A stretch of 64,000 bases of DNA from JAEXOD01 sp964652025 (GCA_964652025.1 CAZYZX010000007.1:117117-181116), one strand, 5' to 3'. Shown: positions 43,687 through 53,066, counted from the stretch's first letter. Notes: generated from the sequence alone by a model not told the origin. Numbers and translations are program-made.

Positions 43687-46600
43687 ATGTCTACTACACA
43701 ATCAAATCTTGAAAGTTTAATAAACGATTTACAAGAAAGGGCAAAAGAATTAAATTGTCTTTTTAATGTTGAAGAGGTATTAAATAGTAATGATATTTCT
43801 ATTGATGATGCTTTACAAACAATAGCAAAAATTTTACCATCTGGTTTTCAATTCCCCTCTATTGCGGAAGTGTTAATCTTTTATGAAGATAGAGTATTTA
43901 TGAGTAATCCATTTAAGGAAACGCCTTGGTTTTTATCTTCTGATATTAAAGTACAAGAAAAAATAATAGGTTCGTTAAATGTATATTACTTAAAAGAAAT
44001 GCCTCAATCTGATGAAGGACCTTTTTTTATAACAGAACGTAAATTATTAAATAATATAGCTAAAAGAATTGGTTTTTTTATTTTACACCGAAAATTAAAA
44101 TCTGTATTTAATGATTTAGATTCTGTTAAAAATAAAGCAGAAGGTGAAGGACGCCCAGAGTGGGTAATAATTTTAGACATGTTGAAAAGAACAGATCCGA
44201 AATTATTTAAAAGTATAATAAGAAAGTTATTATATTTAATGTGTTGGAGTGGTATAGAGGAAGCAGAAGATTTAATGAAGGTATCTAGTAATCAAACAGT
44301 AGATCAAGATGGTAGTTTAATTGATGAAAATAAACCAATTAAAAAAACACCAATAAATAACAAAGAATATATAGATACTGTATTAAAATTAACAGGTAAA
44401 TACTTAAAAGAAAATGAAATATTAGCAAAGATACAAAAGTGGATACAAGAAGATAAATCCAGCTCGTTAATGAAAGTTGTGGAAAGTTTGTATTCATCAT
44501 TAGCGGATATAGGGGATGCAATTAGAAAATATTACCATTTAACAAGTGAAAAAATAGAACTTTCACCATCTGCAGATAAGGGGTTGCGCGTAGCACTATT
44601 AAGAAGATTTTTTACAGAGCAATTAGGTTTTATAAGTATAGCCCAGCAATTTGTTACATTGAACGATTTTTATGAATTAATAGATAGAATAATATTTCCC
44701 CCACAAAGCCACGGTAAACTTGGTGGAAAAAGTGCGGGAATATTTTTAGCATCGCAAATAATAAAAAAAAGCAACATGCATTTTGATACGTATGGAGAAA
44801 TTAAAACTCCAAAAACTTGGTATATTACCAGCGATGCGATGATCCATTTTATACAATATAATAATTTAGAAGAGGTAATAGAACAGAAATATAAGGAAAT
44901 TGATGAAATAAGGATAGAATATCCACATATTGTGCAAGTCTTTAAAAATAGTGAATTTCCACCAGAAATGGTAAAAATGTTAAGCATTGCATTAGATGAC
45001 TTTGGAGATAAACCGATTGTTGTTCGAAGTAGTAGTTTATTAGAAGATCAAATTGGAGCCGCTTTTTCGGGGAAATATAAATCTTTATTTTTAGCTAATC
45101 GTGGTACAAAGCAAGAAAGGCTAATAGCCTTAATGGACGCAATAGCAGAAGTATATAGCTCTGTGTTTAGCCCAGACCCAATAATGTATCGTGCAGAGCG
45201 AAATTTAATAGATTTTGATGAAGAAATGGGAATAATGATACAAGAAGTAGTTGGAACTAAAGTAGGTAAATATTATTTCCCATCATTTGCTGGAGTTGCT
45301 TTTAGTAATAATGAATTTAGATGGTCTCCAAGAATAAAAAGAGAAGATGGTTTAGTAAGGTTAGTAATGGGATTAGGAACCCGAGCAGTAGATAGAGTAG
45401 GGGATGATTTCCCAATATTATTAGCGCCGGGTCAACCAAATTTAAGTGTTAATGTTTCGATAGAAGAAAAAATTAAATATAGTCCATCGAAAATTGACGT
45501 AATTAACTTAGAGACAAACGAATTTGAAACAAAAAATATAAGCGATATTTTAAGAGAAGTTGGAGAAAAAGTACCAGCTATTCATAAATTAGTATCTGTA
45601 GTTGAAGGAAATCATATAAGAAATCCTATTGGTTTTGAACTAGATTTTGAAAGAGACGAATTAATAATAACATTTGATAACTTAATAAAGAATACGAAAT
45701 TTATTAAGAAAATACAAGAGTTGCTAAGGTTATTGGAAAGTAAAATACAATCACCAGTTGATATAGAATTTGCGAGCGATGGAACAAGTTTTTACTTATT
45801 GCAATGTAGACCACAAAGCTATAGCAAAGATAACGCCCCAAGTCCAATACCAAAAGATATTCCTCAAGAGCAGGTTATATTTACGGCTGATAGGTATATT
45901 TCTAATGGTAGGCTACAAGATATAACACACATTGTATATGTAGACCCAATAAAATATGGTGAAATGCCCGATAAGGGAGATTACTATGCAGTTGGAAGAG
46001 CTGTAGGTAAATTAAATAAATTATTACCAAAGCGACAATTTATTTTGATGGGCCCTGGTAGATGGGGGAGCAGAGGAGATATTAAATTAGGTGTTAATGT
46101 TACTTATTCCGATATAAACAATACATCAATGTTAATAGAAATTGCGCGAAAGAAGGGGAATTATACACCCGATTTATCTTTCGGTACCCACTTTTTCCAA
46201 GATTTGGTGGAAGCCTCTATAAGATATTTGCCATTATACCCAGATGATCCGGGCATATTGTTTAACGAAAGATTTTTTATTGAGTCCAAAAATCATTTAG
46301 CAGATATTTTACCCGAGTTTGAGTATTTATCTGACGTTATAAAAGTTATTGATGTACCAATGCAAACGGGTGGTTATATCTTAAAAATATTGATGAATGC
46401 TGAAATTGACCAAGCAATTGGGTATATAAGTAATCCATCTAATGATTATGTTCCAACAGAAAGATATACTGAAGTTGTAGAACGACAGAACACCGAACAT
46501 TGGAAGTGGCGTTACAAAATGGCAGAAAAAATTTCCGGCACGATTGATGTTAAAAAATATGGAATAAAAGGTATTTATATATTAGGCAGCACTAAAAATG

Positions 46601-46884
46601 CTACTGCTAATGCAAGTAGCGATATTGATTTAGTTATTCATGTGTTGAATAATAAAGATAAGATTAATGCACTAAAGAATTTCCTTGATGGTTGGAGCAC
46701 AGCTTTAAGTGAATTTAACTTTTTACGAACTGGTATTAAAACAGAAGGTTTGTTGGATTATCATTTAGTAACCGATGAAGATATAAATAATAAAAATAGC
46801 TGGGCTATTAAAATAGGTGCTACTACAGATCCTGCAAAACCTTTACTAGTAGTTGACGTTGATAAGGAACTTTTTGATGAGTAG
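43687..46884 (+). CDS. GAF-like / PEP-synthase ATP-grasp / nucleotidyltransferase fusion protein
   Basis: A 1065-aa soluble protein. The N-terminal part (about 1-140) looks like a GAF-type sensor domain. A PPDK_N/PEP-synthase ATP-binding domain lies at about 330-730 (KLGGKSAGIFLASQ, IVVRSSSLLEDQIGAAFSGK near 442-461, MIQEVVG). A conserved block containing ILMGPGRWGSRGDIKLGVNV (about 785-805) and SFGTHFFQDLVEASIRYL follows. The C-terminus (about 955-1060) is a polymerase-beta-type nucleotidyltransferase (LGSTKNATANASSDIDLVIH). I see no phosphohistidine TSH swivel domain or PEP-binding barrel, so it is not a normal PEP synthase. It is followed after 3 nt by a HisH-like gene. Confidence 0.8.
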   Translation: MSTTQSNLESLINDLQERAKELNCLFNVEEVLNSNDISIDDALQTIAKILPSGFQFPSIAEVLIFYEDRVFMSNPFKETPWFLSSDIKVQEKIIGSLNVYYLKEMPQSDEGPFFITERKLLNNIAKRIGFFILHRKLKSVFNDLDSVKNKAEGEGRPEWVIILDMLKRTDPKLFKSIIRKLLYLMCWSGIEEAEDLMKVSSNQTVDQDGSLIDENKPIKKTPINNKEYIDTVLKLTGKYLKENEILAKIQKWIQEDKSSSLMKVVESLYSSLADIGDAIRKYYHLTSEKIELSPSADKGLRVALLRRFFTEQLGFISIAQQFVTLNDFYELIDRIIFPPQSHGKLGGKSAGIFLASQIIKKSNMHFDTYGEIKTPKTWYITSDAMIHFIQYNNLEEVIEQKYKEIDEIRIEYPHIVQVFKNSEFPPEMVKMLSIALDDFGDKPIVVRSSSLLEDQIGAAFSGKYKSLFLANRGTKQERLIALMDAIAEVYSSVFSPDPIMYRAERNLIDFDEEMGIMIQEVVGTKVGKYYFPSFAGVAFSNNEFRWSPRIKREDGLVRLVMGLGTRAVDRVGDDFPILLAPGQPNLSVNVSIEEKIKYSPSKIDVINLETNEFETKNISDILREVGEKVPAIHKLVSVVEGNHIRNPIGFELDFERDELIITFDNLIKNTKFIKKIQELLRLLESKIQSPVDIEFASDGTSFYLLQCRPQSYSKDNAPSPIPKDIPQEQVIFTADRYISNGRLQDITHIVYVDPIKYGEMPDKGDYYAVGRAVGKLNKLLPKRQFILMGPGRWGSRGDIKLGVNVTYSDINNTSMLIEIARKKGNYTPDLSFGTHFFQDLVEASIRYLPLYPDDPGILFNERFFIESKNHLADILPEFEYLSDVIKVIDVPMQTGGYILKILMNAEIDQAIGYISNPSNDYVPTERYTEVVERQNTEHWKWRYKMAEKISGTIDVKKYGIKGIYILGSTKNATANASSDIDLVIHVLNNKDKINALKNFLDGWSTALSEFNFLRTGIKTEGLLDYHLVTDEDINNKNSWAIKIGATTDPAKPLLVVDVDKELFDE

Positions 46885-46887
46885 ATA

Positions 46888-47469
46888 ATGAATATTTCTG
46901 TTATAAATTATGATAATGTAAATGCAAATATTGCTAAAGATTTATTAGAAGATTTAGGTTATGAAACTAAACTTATTTCAGACGAAATTAGTCTTTGCAC
47001 AAGTGAAATAATAATTTTACCAGATTGTTCAGATTTATTAAAAGCCAATAGGAAATTACAATTATTTAATTTATCTAATGTACTTAAAATTATAAACAGA
47101 AAAATTATTGGATTAAATAATGGTATGTTTTTAATGTGTTCTAATATTATAAATAATAATATTAATGGTCTTGGCTTATTTAACGCTAATGTTTTTAAGT
47201 ACGAGCTAACACAAAATTGTTATTTAAATAATGATAAATTAAAAGTAATAAAAAAAGATTGTTTAAATTTTAACTTTAATGATGTGACCATTAATTATCT
47301 AAGTGATTTTTATGTGTTAGAAAATTTTGATACATGTATAGCTGCGGAAATAGATAATAAATCAATAAGTTTGATTAACAAATTTAATAACTATGTTGGG
47401 ATTAATTTAAGAATAAGTAGTGATGAAAAAGATATAAAAAGTTTGTTAAGTGCAGCTATAAATTTATAA
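46888..47469 (+). CDS. Degenerate class I glutamine amidotransferase-like protein (HisH-like)
   Basis: A 193-aa soluble protein that aligns by eye with HisH. The start MNISVINYDNVNANIAKDLL matches the HisH N-terminus, IIILPDCSDLL corresponds to the LPGVG loop, and IGLNNGMFLM corresponds to LGICLGMQLL. The catalytic Cys is Asn77, and the His/Glu of FHPE are Leu174 and Ile176, so the glutaminase triad is gone. It is probably a pseudoenzyme or regulatory subunit. It is translationally close (3 nt) to the PEP-binding fusion gene. No hisF or other histidine gene is nearby. A terminator follows. Confidence 0.62.
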   Translation: MNISVINYDNVNANIAKDLLEDLGYETKLISDEISLCTSEIIILPDCSDLLKANRKLQLFNLSNVLKIINRKIIGLNNGMFLMCSNIINNNINGLGLFNANVFKYELTQNCYLNNDKLKVIKKDCLNFNFNDVTINYLSDFYVLENFDTCIAAEIDNKSISLINKFNNYVGINLRISSDEKDIKSLLSAAINL

Positions 47470-47483
47470 ATTTTACAATTGCA

Positions 47484-47516
47484 AAAAAAATCCCCAACAA
47501 AGTTGGGGATTTTTTT
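47484..47516. terminator. Bidirectional Rho-independent terminator
   Basis: A perfect 15-bp stem, AAAAAAATCCCCAAC / GTTGGGGATTTTTTT, with a 3-nt loop has A and T runs on opposite sides. It sits between convergent genes and can stop both. Confidence 0.92.
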
Positions 47517-47532
47517 AATTATAATAGAAAAA

Positions 47533-48528
47533 TTATTTAGTAATTAATTCAATATAATTAGTATTACCAGAAAAGTCGTTTCTTGTAGCAGTTAAACCGT
47601 TCCCTTGCATAAGAAGTTTAATTTCAAGCTTAGTTTTTGTTTCTGCCTTTTGCATTAAACCTCTATCAACATTAAATAAGATATTTCCAGAACCAGAAAT
47701 TTTTGGTTCACTAAATGTATAAACAACACCTTTTTCTGTAACTTTATTTTTGCCTTCGTAAGAAGTATTTAAAGATAAATCGATATTAGCGATTAATTCA
47801 TCATTTTGGCTTAAAAAGTTTCTTAAAGTATATGTAGTAGTATTATTTAAATTATAAACCATTAAATTAGATGGATAAGAAAAGCTCCAAGTAGAGTCCT
47901 TTCCAACTTTATGAGTTGGTAATCTTCTAAAAAATTGTTGAAGTAACGGTTTAATAGCAGTTTCATTCATGCTAACCATATATTGTTGTTTTTCTTCGTT
48001 TTGAACTTTGTCTTTAAGTCCTTGTAATTCTACCATATTATCAACTATTTTAGAAGTTTTAAATACTTCAACTATTTCACCAATTTTATTAATTCTTATA
48101 CCAAAAGGAACGTTGTGCATAGCAATGTACTCAATAAAGTTCTTTTTTTCATCTTCAGAGTTAGCTTTGCCATTTTTTAAGCTAAATTTTTTACCGTTAG
48201 CTGTAACATCAACGTTGATATCTGATAAAGTTACTTTAAATTCAGTATTATTCTCGTTATCAACATCTTTAACTTCAAAATCGAAAACATAATTTACTGT
48301 TTGATTAATTTCTGTTTTTCTAACAGAATCAGTTTTCATTTCTTGTCCTTGTCCAGTTATAGTTTTCATTTTATAAGAAAACTTATCACCAACCTTAAAC
48401 TTATAAGCTAAAGTGAATGTTTCGTTGCCAACATCTTTAACTTCTGGGGCGCTGTTTTTTTTCTCATCATTACTTTTACAAGAAATAAAAACAGTTGCTA
48501 ATAAAAGTGCTAATAATATTTTTTTCAT
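47533..48528 (-). CDS. Lipoprotein, DUF6263-like
   Basis: A 331-aa lipoprotein. The signal MKKILLALLLATVFISC has a lipobox-like VFISC, followed by a charged linker (KSNDEKKNSAPE). The mature part is beta-rich, with repeated antiparallel strands (TFTLAYKFKVGDKFSYKMKT and DFEVKDVDNENNTEFKVTL). It resembles the DUF6263 group of uncharacterised Bacteroidota lipoproteins. It is probably attached to the inner leaflet of the outer membrane. Function is unknown. It starts at ATG after GAGAGTAACT and lies 9 nt downstream of the NamZ-like gene. Confidence 0.7.
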   Translation of the reverse strand: MKKILLALLLATVFISCKSNDEKKNSAPEVKDVGNETFTLAYKFKVGDKFSYKMKTITGQGQEMKTDSVRKTEINQTVNYVFDFEVKDVDNENNTEFKVTLSDINVDVTANGKKFSLKNGKANSEDEKKNFIEYIAMHNVPFGIRINKIGEIVEVFKTSKIVDNMVELQGLKDKVQNEEKQQYMVSMNETAIKPLLQQFFRRLPTHKVGKDSTWSFSYPSNLMVYNLNNTTTYTLRNFLSQNDELIANIDLSLNTSYEGKNKVTEKGVVYTFSEPKISGSGNILFNVDRGLMQKAETKTKLEIKLLMQGNGLTATRNDFSGNTNYIELITK

Positions 48529-48537
48529 AGTTACTCT

Positions 48538-49776
48538 CTAATTATATAATAAATATTTTTTTCTTAATTCTTTAAATTTAGTTAATTCTGGTTCCCAAGT
48601 GTTGTAAATATCATTTGGTGTTTTTCCATTTAAGATATATTCACTTAACTTAGTACTACCATAAAGTCTATTAATAGATTTTTTTCTAAATTCAAATTTA
48701 TTTTTGTAAAGATTGTTAATTTCGTAAATTATAGAAATTCCAAGTTTAACAGCGTCAAAATTTTTATTTTTATCAATTACTAGCTCAACGCCAAAGCATT
48801 TAGTATCTTTATACTTTGGATTAGCTGCCATGTTAGATATCTCTATTGGGGTAAACTCTACAGGTAAAAATTTAACGCCATCAAATTTATATTTTTCTAA
48901 ATTTTGTATAAGTTGATTGCTATTAATGAAAGGGGCTCCAAAAGTTAAAAATGGTTTTTTGGTTCCTCTTCCTTCGGAAATATTGGTGCCTTCTAATAAA
49001 CACATGCCTGGATAAACTAAAGCAGCTTCTAAACTAACCATATTTGGTGAAGGATTAACCCAGTTTAACCCAGTATCAGAAAATAAGAGGTTACGGGTAT
49101 AATTTTTAAGTTTAATTATGTTTAAATTTGCTTTTAAATTTTTGCCAAGTAAGTTTTCGTTATTAAAAAATAAAGCTAATTCTCCAACAGTCATTCCATG
49201 TTGTATTGCAATAGGTGCAATTCCAACAAAAGAAATATGTTCTTTTTCTGTAATATTACCAGTTACATTTAAGCCGCCAATAGGATTGGGTCTATCTAAA
49301 ACAATAATTGGTATATTGTTTTCTGCTGCTGCTTGAAGAGTATAAAATAGGGTAGAAATAAACGTGTAATATCTAGCTCCAATATCTTGGATATCAAAAA
49401 TAATTAGATTAACGTTTTTAAGCATTTCTTTAGTTGGTTTATTTAATTTTCCATAAAGGGAATAGACAGGAATACTTGTTTTAGGATCTTTATCATCTGA
49501 TATTTGATGACCATCGGGGGCATCTCCTCTAATTCCGTGTTCAGGTCCAAATAAAGCAACAATATTAATATTTTTTATTTTAAATAATGTATCTACTAAA
49601 TGAACACCATTTTTTAATAGTGCCGTGTGATTAGTAACAATTGCAATATTTTTACCAAGTATTAAATCTAAATTTTCAGAAACTAGTAAATCTGCTCCGC
49701 ATAAAACATAGTTTTTGTTGTTTCCAAAAACCAAGATTGAATATAAAAAGAACGAGTAAAAAGTTAGTCTAAACAT
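48538..49776 (-). CDS. Exo-beta-N-acetylmuramidase NamZ-like (DUF1343)
   Basis: A 412-aa exported protein. After a short hydrophobic signal (MFRLTFYSFFLYSILVFG) it shows the DUF1343 hallmarks: KNIAIVTNHTALLKNG, LFGPEHGIRGDAPDG, FDIQDIGARYYTFISTL, VLDRPNPIGG, GLNWVNPSPNM and EGTNISEGRGTKKPF. NamZ enzymes remove terminal MurNAc from peptidoglycan fragments during turnover. I choose ATG 49776. The frame is open to a TTG one codon upstream. It overlaps the Nudix gene by 8 nt and shares an operon with it. Confidence 0.9.
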   Translation of the reverse strand: MFRLTFYSFFLYSILVFGNNKNYVLCGADLLVSENLDLILGKNIAIVTNHTALLKNGVHLVDTLFKIKNINIVALFGPEHGIRGDAPDGHQISDDKDPKTSIPVYSLYGKLNKPTKEMLKNVNLIIFDIQDIGARYYTFISTLFYTLQAAAENNIPIIVLDRPNPIGGLNVTGNITEKEHISFVGIAPIAIQHGMTVGELALFFNNENLLGKNLKANLNIIKLKNYTRNLLFSDTGLNWVNPSPNMVSLEAALVYPGMCLLEGTNISEGRGTKKPFLTFGAPFINSNQLIQNLEKYKFDGVKFLPVEFTPIEISNMAANPKYKDTKCFGVELVIDKNKNFDAVKLGISIIYEINNLYKNKFEFRKKSINRLYGSTKLSEYILNGKTPNDIYNTWEPELTKFKELRKKYLLYN

Positions 49777-50314
49777 CAATCAATCCTATCTTATTTTTAA
49801 TAAAAATCCAAGCTGCTAAAGTCATTCCATCCCAAATAATATTATTTTTAATCATTTCATCAATTTCAGCAGAAGAAAAAAATTGATTTTCGAATTCTTC
49901 GGTTAAGTCTGGGTTCAATGGAGAGTAAAATAGGTCTTTTGCAACATACACTTTGCAAATTTCATCTGAAACACCACTATAAGGAGCGAAAAACCCAATA
50001 TAATTTAGAGAATTACAATTGTAACCGGTTTCTTCTCTTAGTTTCTTAATAGCATTTTGCTCAAAAGATAAACCACTTTCCAGTCCACCACAAGGGAATT
50101 CGAAACTTTCTAAGTTGTTAAGATATCTATATTGTTTTGTAAGTAAAATTTTACCATCGGAATTAATGGGGATAACCATTGAGGAGCCGAGTGTATGAAC
50201 ATAGTGATACTCCCCATTAAATTTGCCGTCAATTAAAAAATTGTCTATTTTATAAGTCCAATATTTATTTTCGGCAAAAATTGTTTCCGATAGTTTTTGC
50301 CATTTTTTTAGCAC
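49769..50314 (-). CDS. Nudix-fold hydrolase with divergent catalytic box
   Basis: A 181-aa protein of ADP-ribose-pyrophosphatase-like layout: HTLGSSMVIPINSDGKILLT, a Tyr-Arg pair, then the Nudix helix FPCGGLESGLSFEQNAIKKL followed by REETGYN. Aligned with Gx5Ex7REUxEExGU, the first Glu is Leu and the RE pair is KK, while the EE pair and the final Gly remain. It may have lost hydrolase activity or act on an unusual substrate. The start is GTG directly adjacent to the ndk stop. Its 3' end overlaps the NamZ start. Confidence 0.82.
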   Translation of the reverse strand: MLKKWQKLSETIFAENKYWTYKIDNFLIDGKFNGEYHYVHTLGSSMVIPINSDGKILLTKQYRYLNNLESFEFPCGGLESGLSFEQNAIKKLREETGYNCNSLNYIGFFAPYSGVSDEICKVYVAKDLFYSPLNPDLTEEFENQFFSSAEIDEMIKNNIIWDGMTLAAWIFIKNKIGLIDV

Positions 50315-50746
50315 TTAAAACCCAGTAATATCTAATAATTCTTTACGGCTAAAGAAGTGAGCAATTTCTTTAGCTGCGTTTTCATCGCTATCGCTACCAT
50401 GTATAGCATTTTCTTGAATACTTGTAGCGTAAAGTTTTCTGATAGTTCCTTCGTCAGCTTTAGTTGGGTCTGTTGCCCCAATAAGTTGTCTAAAATCTGC
50501 AACAGCATTATCTTTTTCTAAAACAATAGGGATACAAGGACCAGAGGTCATATAATCTACAAGTTCACCAAAAAAAGGTCTTTCTTTATGAACTTCGTAA
50601 AAACCTTTTGCAGCATCAACGGTAAGTTTAACAGTTTTTAGGGCAATAATTTTAAAGCCAGCTTCTGTAATTTTAGTGATTATAGGACCAACATAATTTT
50701 TTTGAACACTATCTGGTTTAAGTATAGCTAAAGTTCTATTATTCAA
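50315..50746 (-). CDS. ndk: Nucleoside diphosphate kinase
   Basis: Transfers the gamma phosphate of ATP to nucleoside diphosphates through a phospho-His. The 143-aa protein has RTLAILKPDSVQKN, YEVHKERPFFGELVDYM, IGATDPTKADEGTIRKLY and the active His116 in NAIHGSDSDENA. Length is the usual 140-150 aa. The start is TTG, supported by GAGG 5 nt upstream. It lies 13 nt downstream of sucD and directly abuts the Nudix gene. Confidence 0.98.
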   Translation of the reverse strand: MNNRTLAILKPDSVQKNYVGPIITKITEAGFKIIALKTVKLTVDAAKGFYEVHKERPFFGELVDYMTSGPCIPIVLEKDNAVADFRQLIGATDPTKADEGTIRKLYATSIQENAIHGSDSDENAAKEIAHFFSRKELLDITGF

Positions 50747-50759
50747 TTTTACCTCTAAG

Positions 50760-51632
50760 TTATTTGTTTAATAAATTTTTCATAGTAATACCAATTTCGG
50801 CGGGAGACTGAACAACAGCAATGCCGCAAGATTTCATAAATTCCATTTTTTCTTTTGCGGTTCCTTTCCCGCCGGAAATAATAGCGCCTGCATGTCCCAT
50901 TCTTCTTCCCGGAGGAGCAGTTTGACCGGCAATAAAACCAACAACAGGTTTTTTTACGTTTTCTTTAATAAAAGCAGCGGCTTCTTCTTCTGCGCTTCCG
51001 CCAATTTCGCCAATCATAATAATGCCGTGTGTATCTGGGTCTTCATTAAAGAGCTTTATAATGTCTATAAATCTGGAGCCAATAACGGGGTCGCCACCAA
51101 TACCAACACAAGTAGATTGACCAATACCTAAATCGGTTAATTGTTTAACAGCTTCGTAAGTTAAAGTTCCACTGCGAGAAACTACACCAATATTTCCTTC
51201 TAAGTGAATAAAGCCGGGCATGATACCAATTTTAGCTTTACCTGGCGAGATAATTCCAGGGCAGTTAGGTCCAATTAATCTAACGGGTTTATTTTTAATT
51301 ACGTTGTAAACTTTAACCATATCATCAGCAGGAATACCTTCTGTAATGCAAACAATTAGTGGAATGTTAGCATCAGCGTCTTCTAAAATAGCATCAGCTG
51401 CAAAAGCGGGTGGAACAAAAATAGCAGCAGCATTGGCGCCTGTAGCGTTAACAGCTTCTTTAACAGTGTTAAAAACGGGAACACCATTATGCAAAGTACC
51501 ACCTTTGCCAGGTGTAACACCAGCAACTACGTTAGTACCATATTCAATCATTTGCTGTGCGTGGAAAGAACCTTCGCTGCCGGTTATTCCTTGCACTAAT
51601 ACTTTTGTGGATTTGTCTAATAAAATACTCAT
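50760..51632 (-). CDS. sucD: Succinyl-CoA synthetase alpha subunit
   Basis: Alpha subunit of the TCA-cycle enzyme that converts succinyl-CoA to succinate with substrate-level phosphorylation. The 290-aa protein has the CoA-binding start VLVQGITGSEGSFHAQQM, GVTPGKGGTLHNGVPVF, LIGPNCPGIISPG, SRSGTLTYEAV and the phospho-His in PPGRRMGHAGAIISGGKGTA. The beta subunit gene (sucC) is not adjacent and is absent from the window. It starts at ATG and is 13 nt upstream of ndk. Confidence 0.98.
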   Translation of the reverse strand: MSILLDKSTKVLVQGITGSEGSFHAQQMIEYGTNVVAGVTPGKGGTLHNGVPVFNTVKEAVNATGANAAAIFVPPAFAADAILEDADANIPLIVCITEGIPADDMVKVYNVIKNKPVRLIGPNCPGIISPGKAKIGIMPGFIHLEGNIGVVSRSGTLTYEAVKQLTDLGIGQSTCVGIGGDPVIGSRFIDIIKLFNEDPDTHGIIMIGEIGGSAEEEAAAFIKENVKKPVVGFIAGQTAPPGRRMGHAGAIISGGKGTAKEKMEFMKSCGIAVVQSPAEIGITMKNLLNK

Positions 51633-51650
51633 AGCTCGACCTAATAAGTT

Positions 51651-53066
51651 TTATGTTAAAAATTCTTCTATTTGCTTAATAAATGAAAATAAATTTATTT
51701 CATTAAATTGTTTTGATAATAATTGAGCACCTATTGGTAAATTTTGGCTGTTTTTACCAATGGGGATATTAATTCCAGGTATACCAGCTAAATTAGCAGA
51801 TGTTGTATAAATATCACTTAAATACATTTCTAAAGGGTCATTAGATTTTTCACCAATATTGAAAGCGACTGTTGGTGTTGTTGGGGTAAGAATTATATCT
51901 ACGGTTTCAAAAGCATTATCAAAATCATTTTTAATAAGACTTCTAACTTTTTGAGCTTTTTTATAATATGCATCGTAATAACCCGTAGAAAGCACAAAAG
52001 TACCTAACATAATTCTTCGTTTTACTTCTTCACCAAATCCTTCAGAGCGTGAATTTATGTAAAGCTCTGATAGTGATTTAGCGGAGGAAGAGCGATACCC
52101 ATATCTTACGCCGTCAAATCTTTCTAAATTAGATGAAGCTTCTGCAGTGGTTAATATGTAGTAAGTTGCAATGCAATAATCTGTATTAGGTAAATTAATT
52201 TCTACTACTTGATGACCTTTTTCTTTAATAAATGAGATTAAGTTATTAATTTTAACATTAATTTCTTCATCTAAACCAGATGAGAAATATTCTTTAGGGA
52301 TACCAACAATATATTTTTTGTTTAAATCAAAATTTAAAAAATTGAATGCAGGAATATTAACAGAAGTGGAGTCTTTAGGGTCATTTCCAGAAATAGTTTC
52401 AAGTACTAATGCAGCATCATCAATGGAGTTAGAAAAGCAGCCAATAGTATCAAAGGAAGATGCGAAAGCAGTAAGACCGTATCTAGAAACTAAACCGTAG
52501 GAAGGCTTTACGCCATAAACACCACAAAAAGCAGCAGGTTGCCTAATAGAGCCACCAGTATCGCTGCCAAGTGCAACATCGCATAAATTAGCAGCAACAG
52601 CAACTGCAGAGCCGCCACTACTTCCACCGGATACTTTATTATTATCGTGTGGATTTAATACGGGACCGAAATAAGAATTTTCGTTAGATGACCCCATCGC
52701 AAATTCATCGCAGTTGGTTCTGCCAATAATTAAAGCATCTTCTGCAAGTAAGCGCTCAACTACTGTAGCATTATACAAAGCAGTAAAATTACTTAATATT
52801 TTGGATGAACATGTATTAGGAAAATCCTTTTGTAAAATGTTATCCTTAACAGCAATAACTAAACCAGCAAGTTTGCCGGCATTACCATTTATAATTTTTT
52901 TTTCTATTTCTTCTGCTTGCTGCAAAATATTAAGATTTAAGAAATTAAAAGCATTTAGATGCTTATTATTTTCAATTCTTTGTAAAAACTGTTTAACGTT
53001 ATCAATAAGACTTAATTTACGTTCTTTAATAAGTCTAATTTTTTCAGAATAATTTTTATAAATCAA
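51651..53066 (-). CDS. gatA: Asp-tRNA(Asn)/Glu-tRNA(Gln) amidotransferase subunit A
   Basis: Glutaminase/amidase subunit that supplies ammonia for tRNA-dependent Asn or Gln formation. The 471-aa amidase-signature protein shows the Ser-cisSer-Lys catalytic set: K74 in AVKDNI, S149 in SGGSSGGSAVAVAAN and S173 in LGSDTGGSIRQPAAFCG. DDNIILTPTTP-like and NLAGIPGINIPIG segments follow. The start is TTG with GAGG 8-9 nt upstream. gatB and gatC are not in the window. It sits between tatA and sucD, 18 nt upstream of sucD. Confidence 0.96.
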   Translation of the reverse strand: MIYKNYSEKIRLIKERKLSLIDNVKQFLQRIENNKHLNAFNFLNLNILQQAEEIEKKIINGNAGKLAGLVIAVKDNILQKDFPNTCSSKILSNFTALYNATVVERLLAEDALIIGRTNCDEFAMGSSNENSYFGPVLNPHDNNKVSGGSSGGSAVAVAANLCDVALGSDTGGSIRQPAAFCGVYGVKPSYGLVSRYGLTAFASSFDTIGCFSNSIDDAALVLETISGNDPKDSTSVNIPAFNFLNFDLNKKYIVGIPKEYFSSGLDEEINVKINNLISFIKEKGHQVVEINLPNTDYCIATYYILTTAEASSNLERFDGVRYGYRSSSAKSLSELYINSRSEGFGEEVKRRIMLGTFVLSTGYYDAYYKKAQKVRSLIKNDFDNAFETVDIILTPTTPTVAFNIGEKSNDPLEMYLSDIYTTSANLAGIPGINIPIGKNSQNLPIGAQLLSKQFNEINLFSFIKQIEEFLT

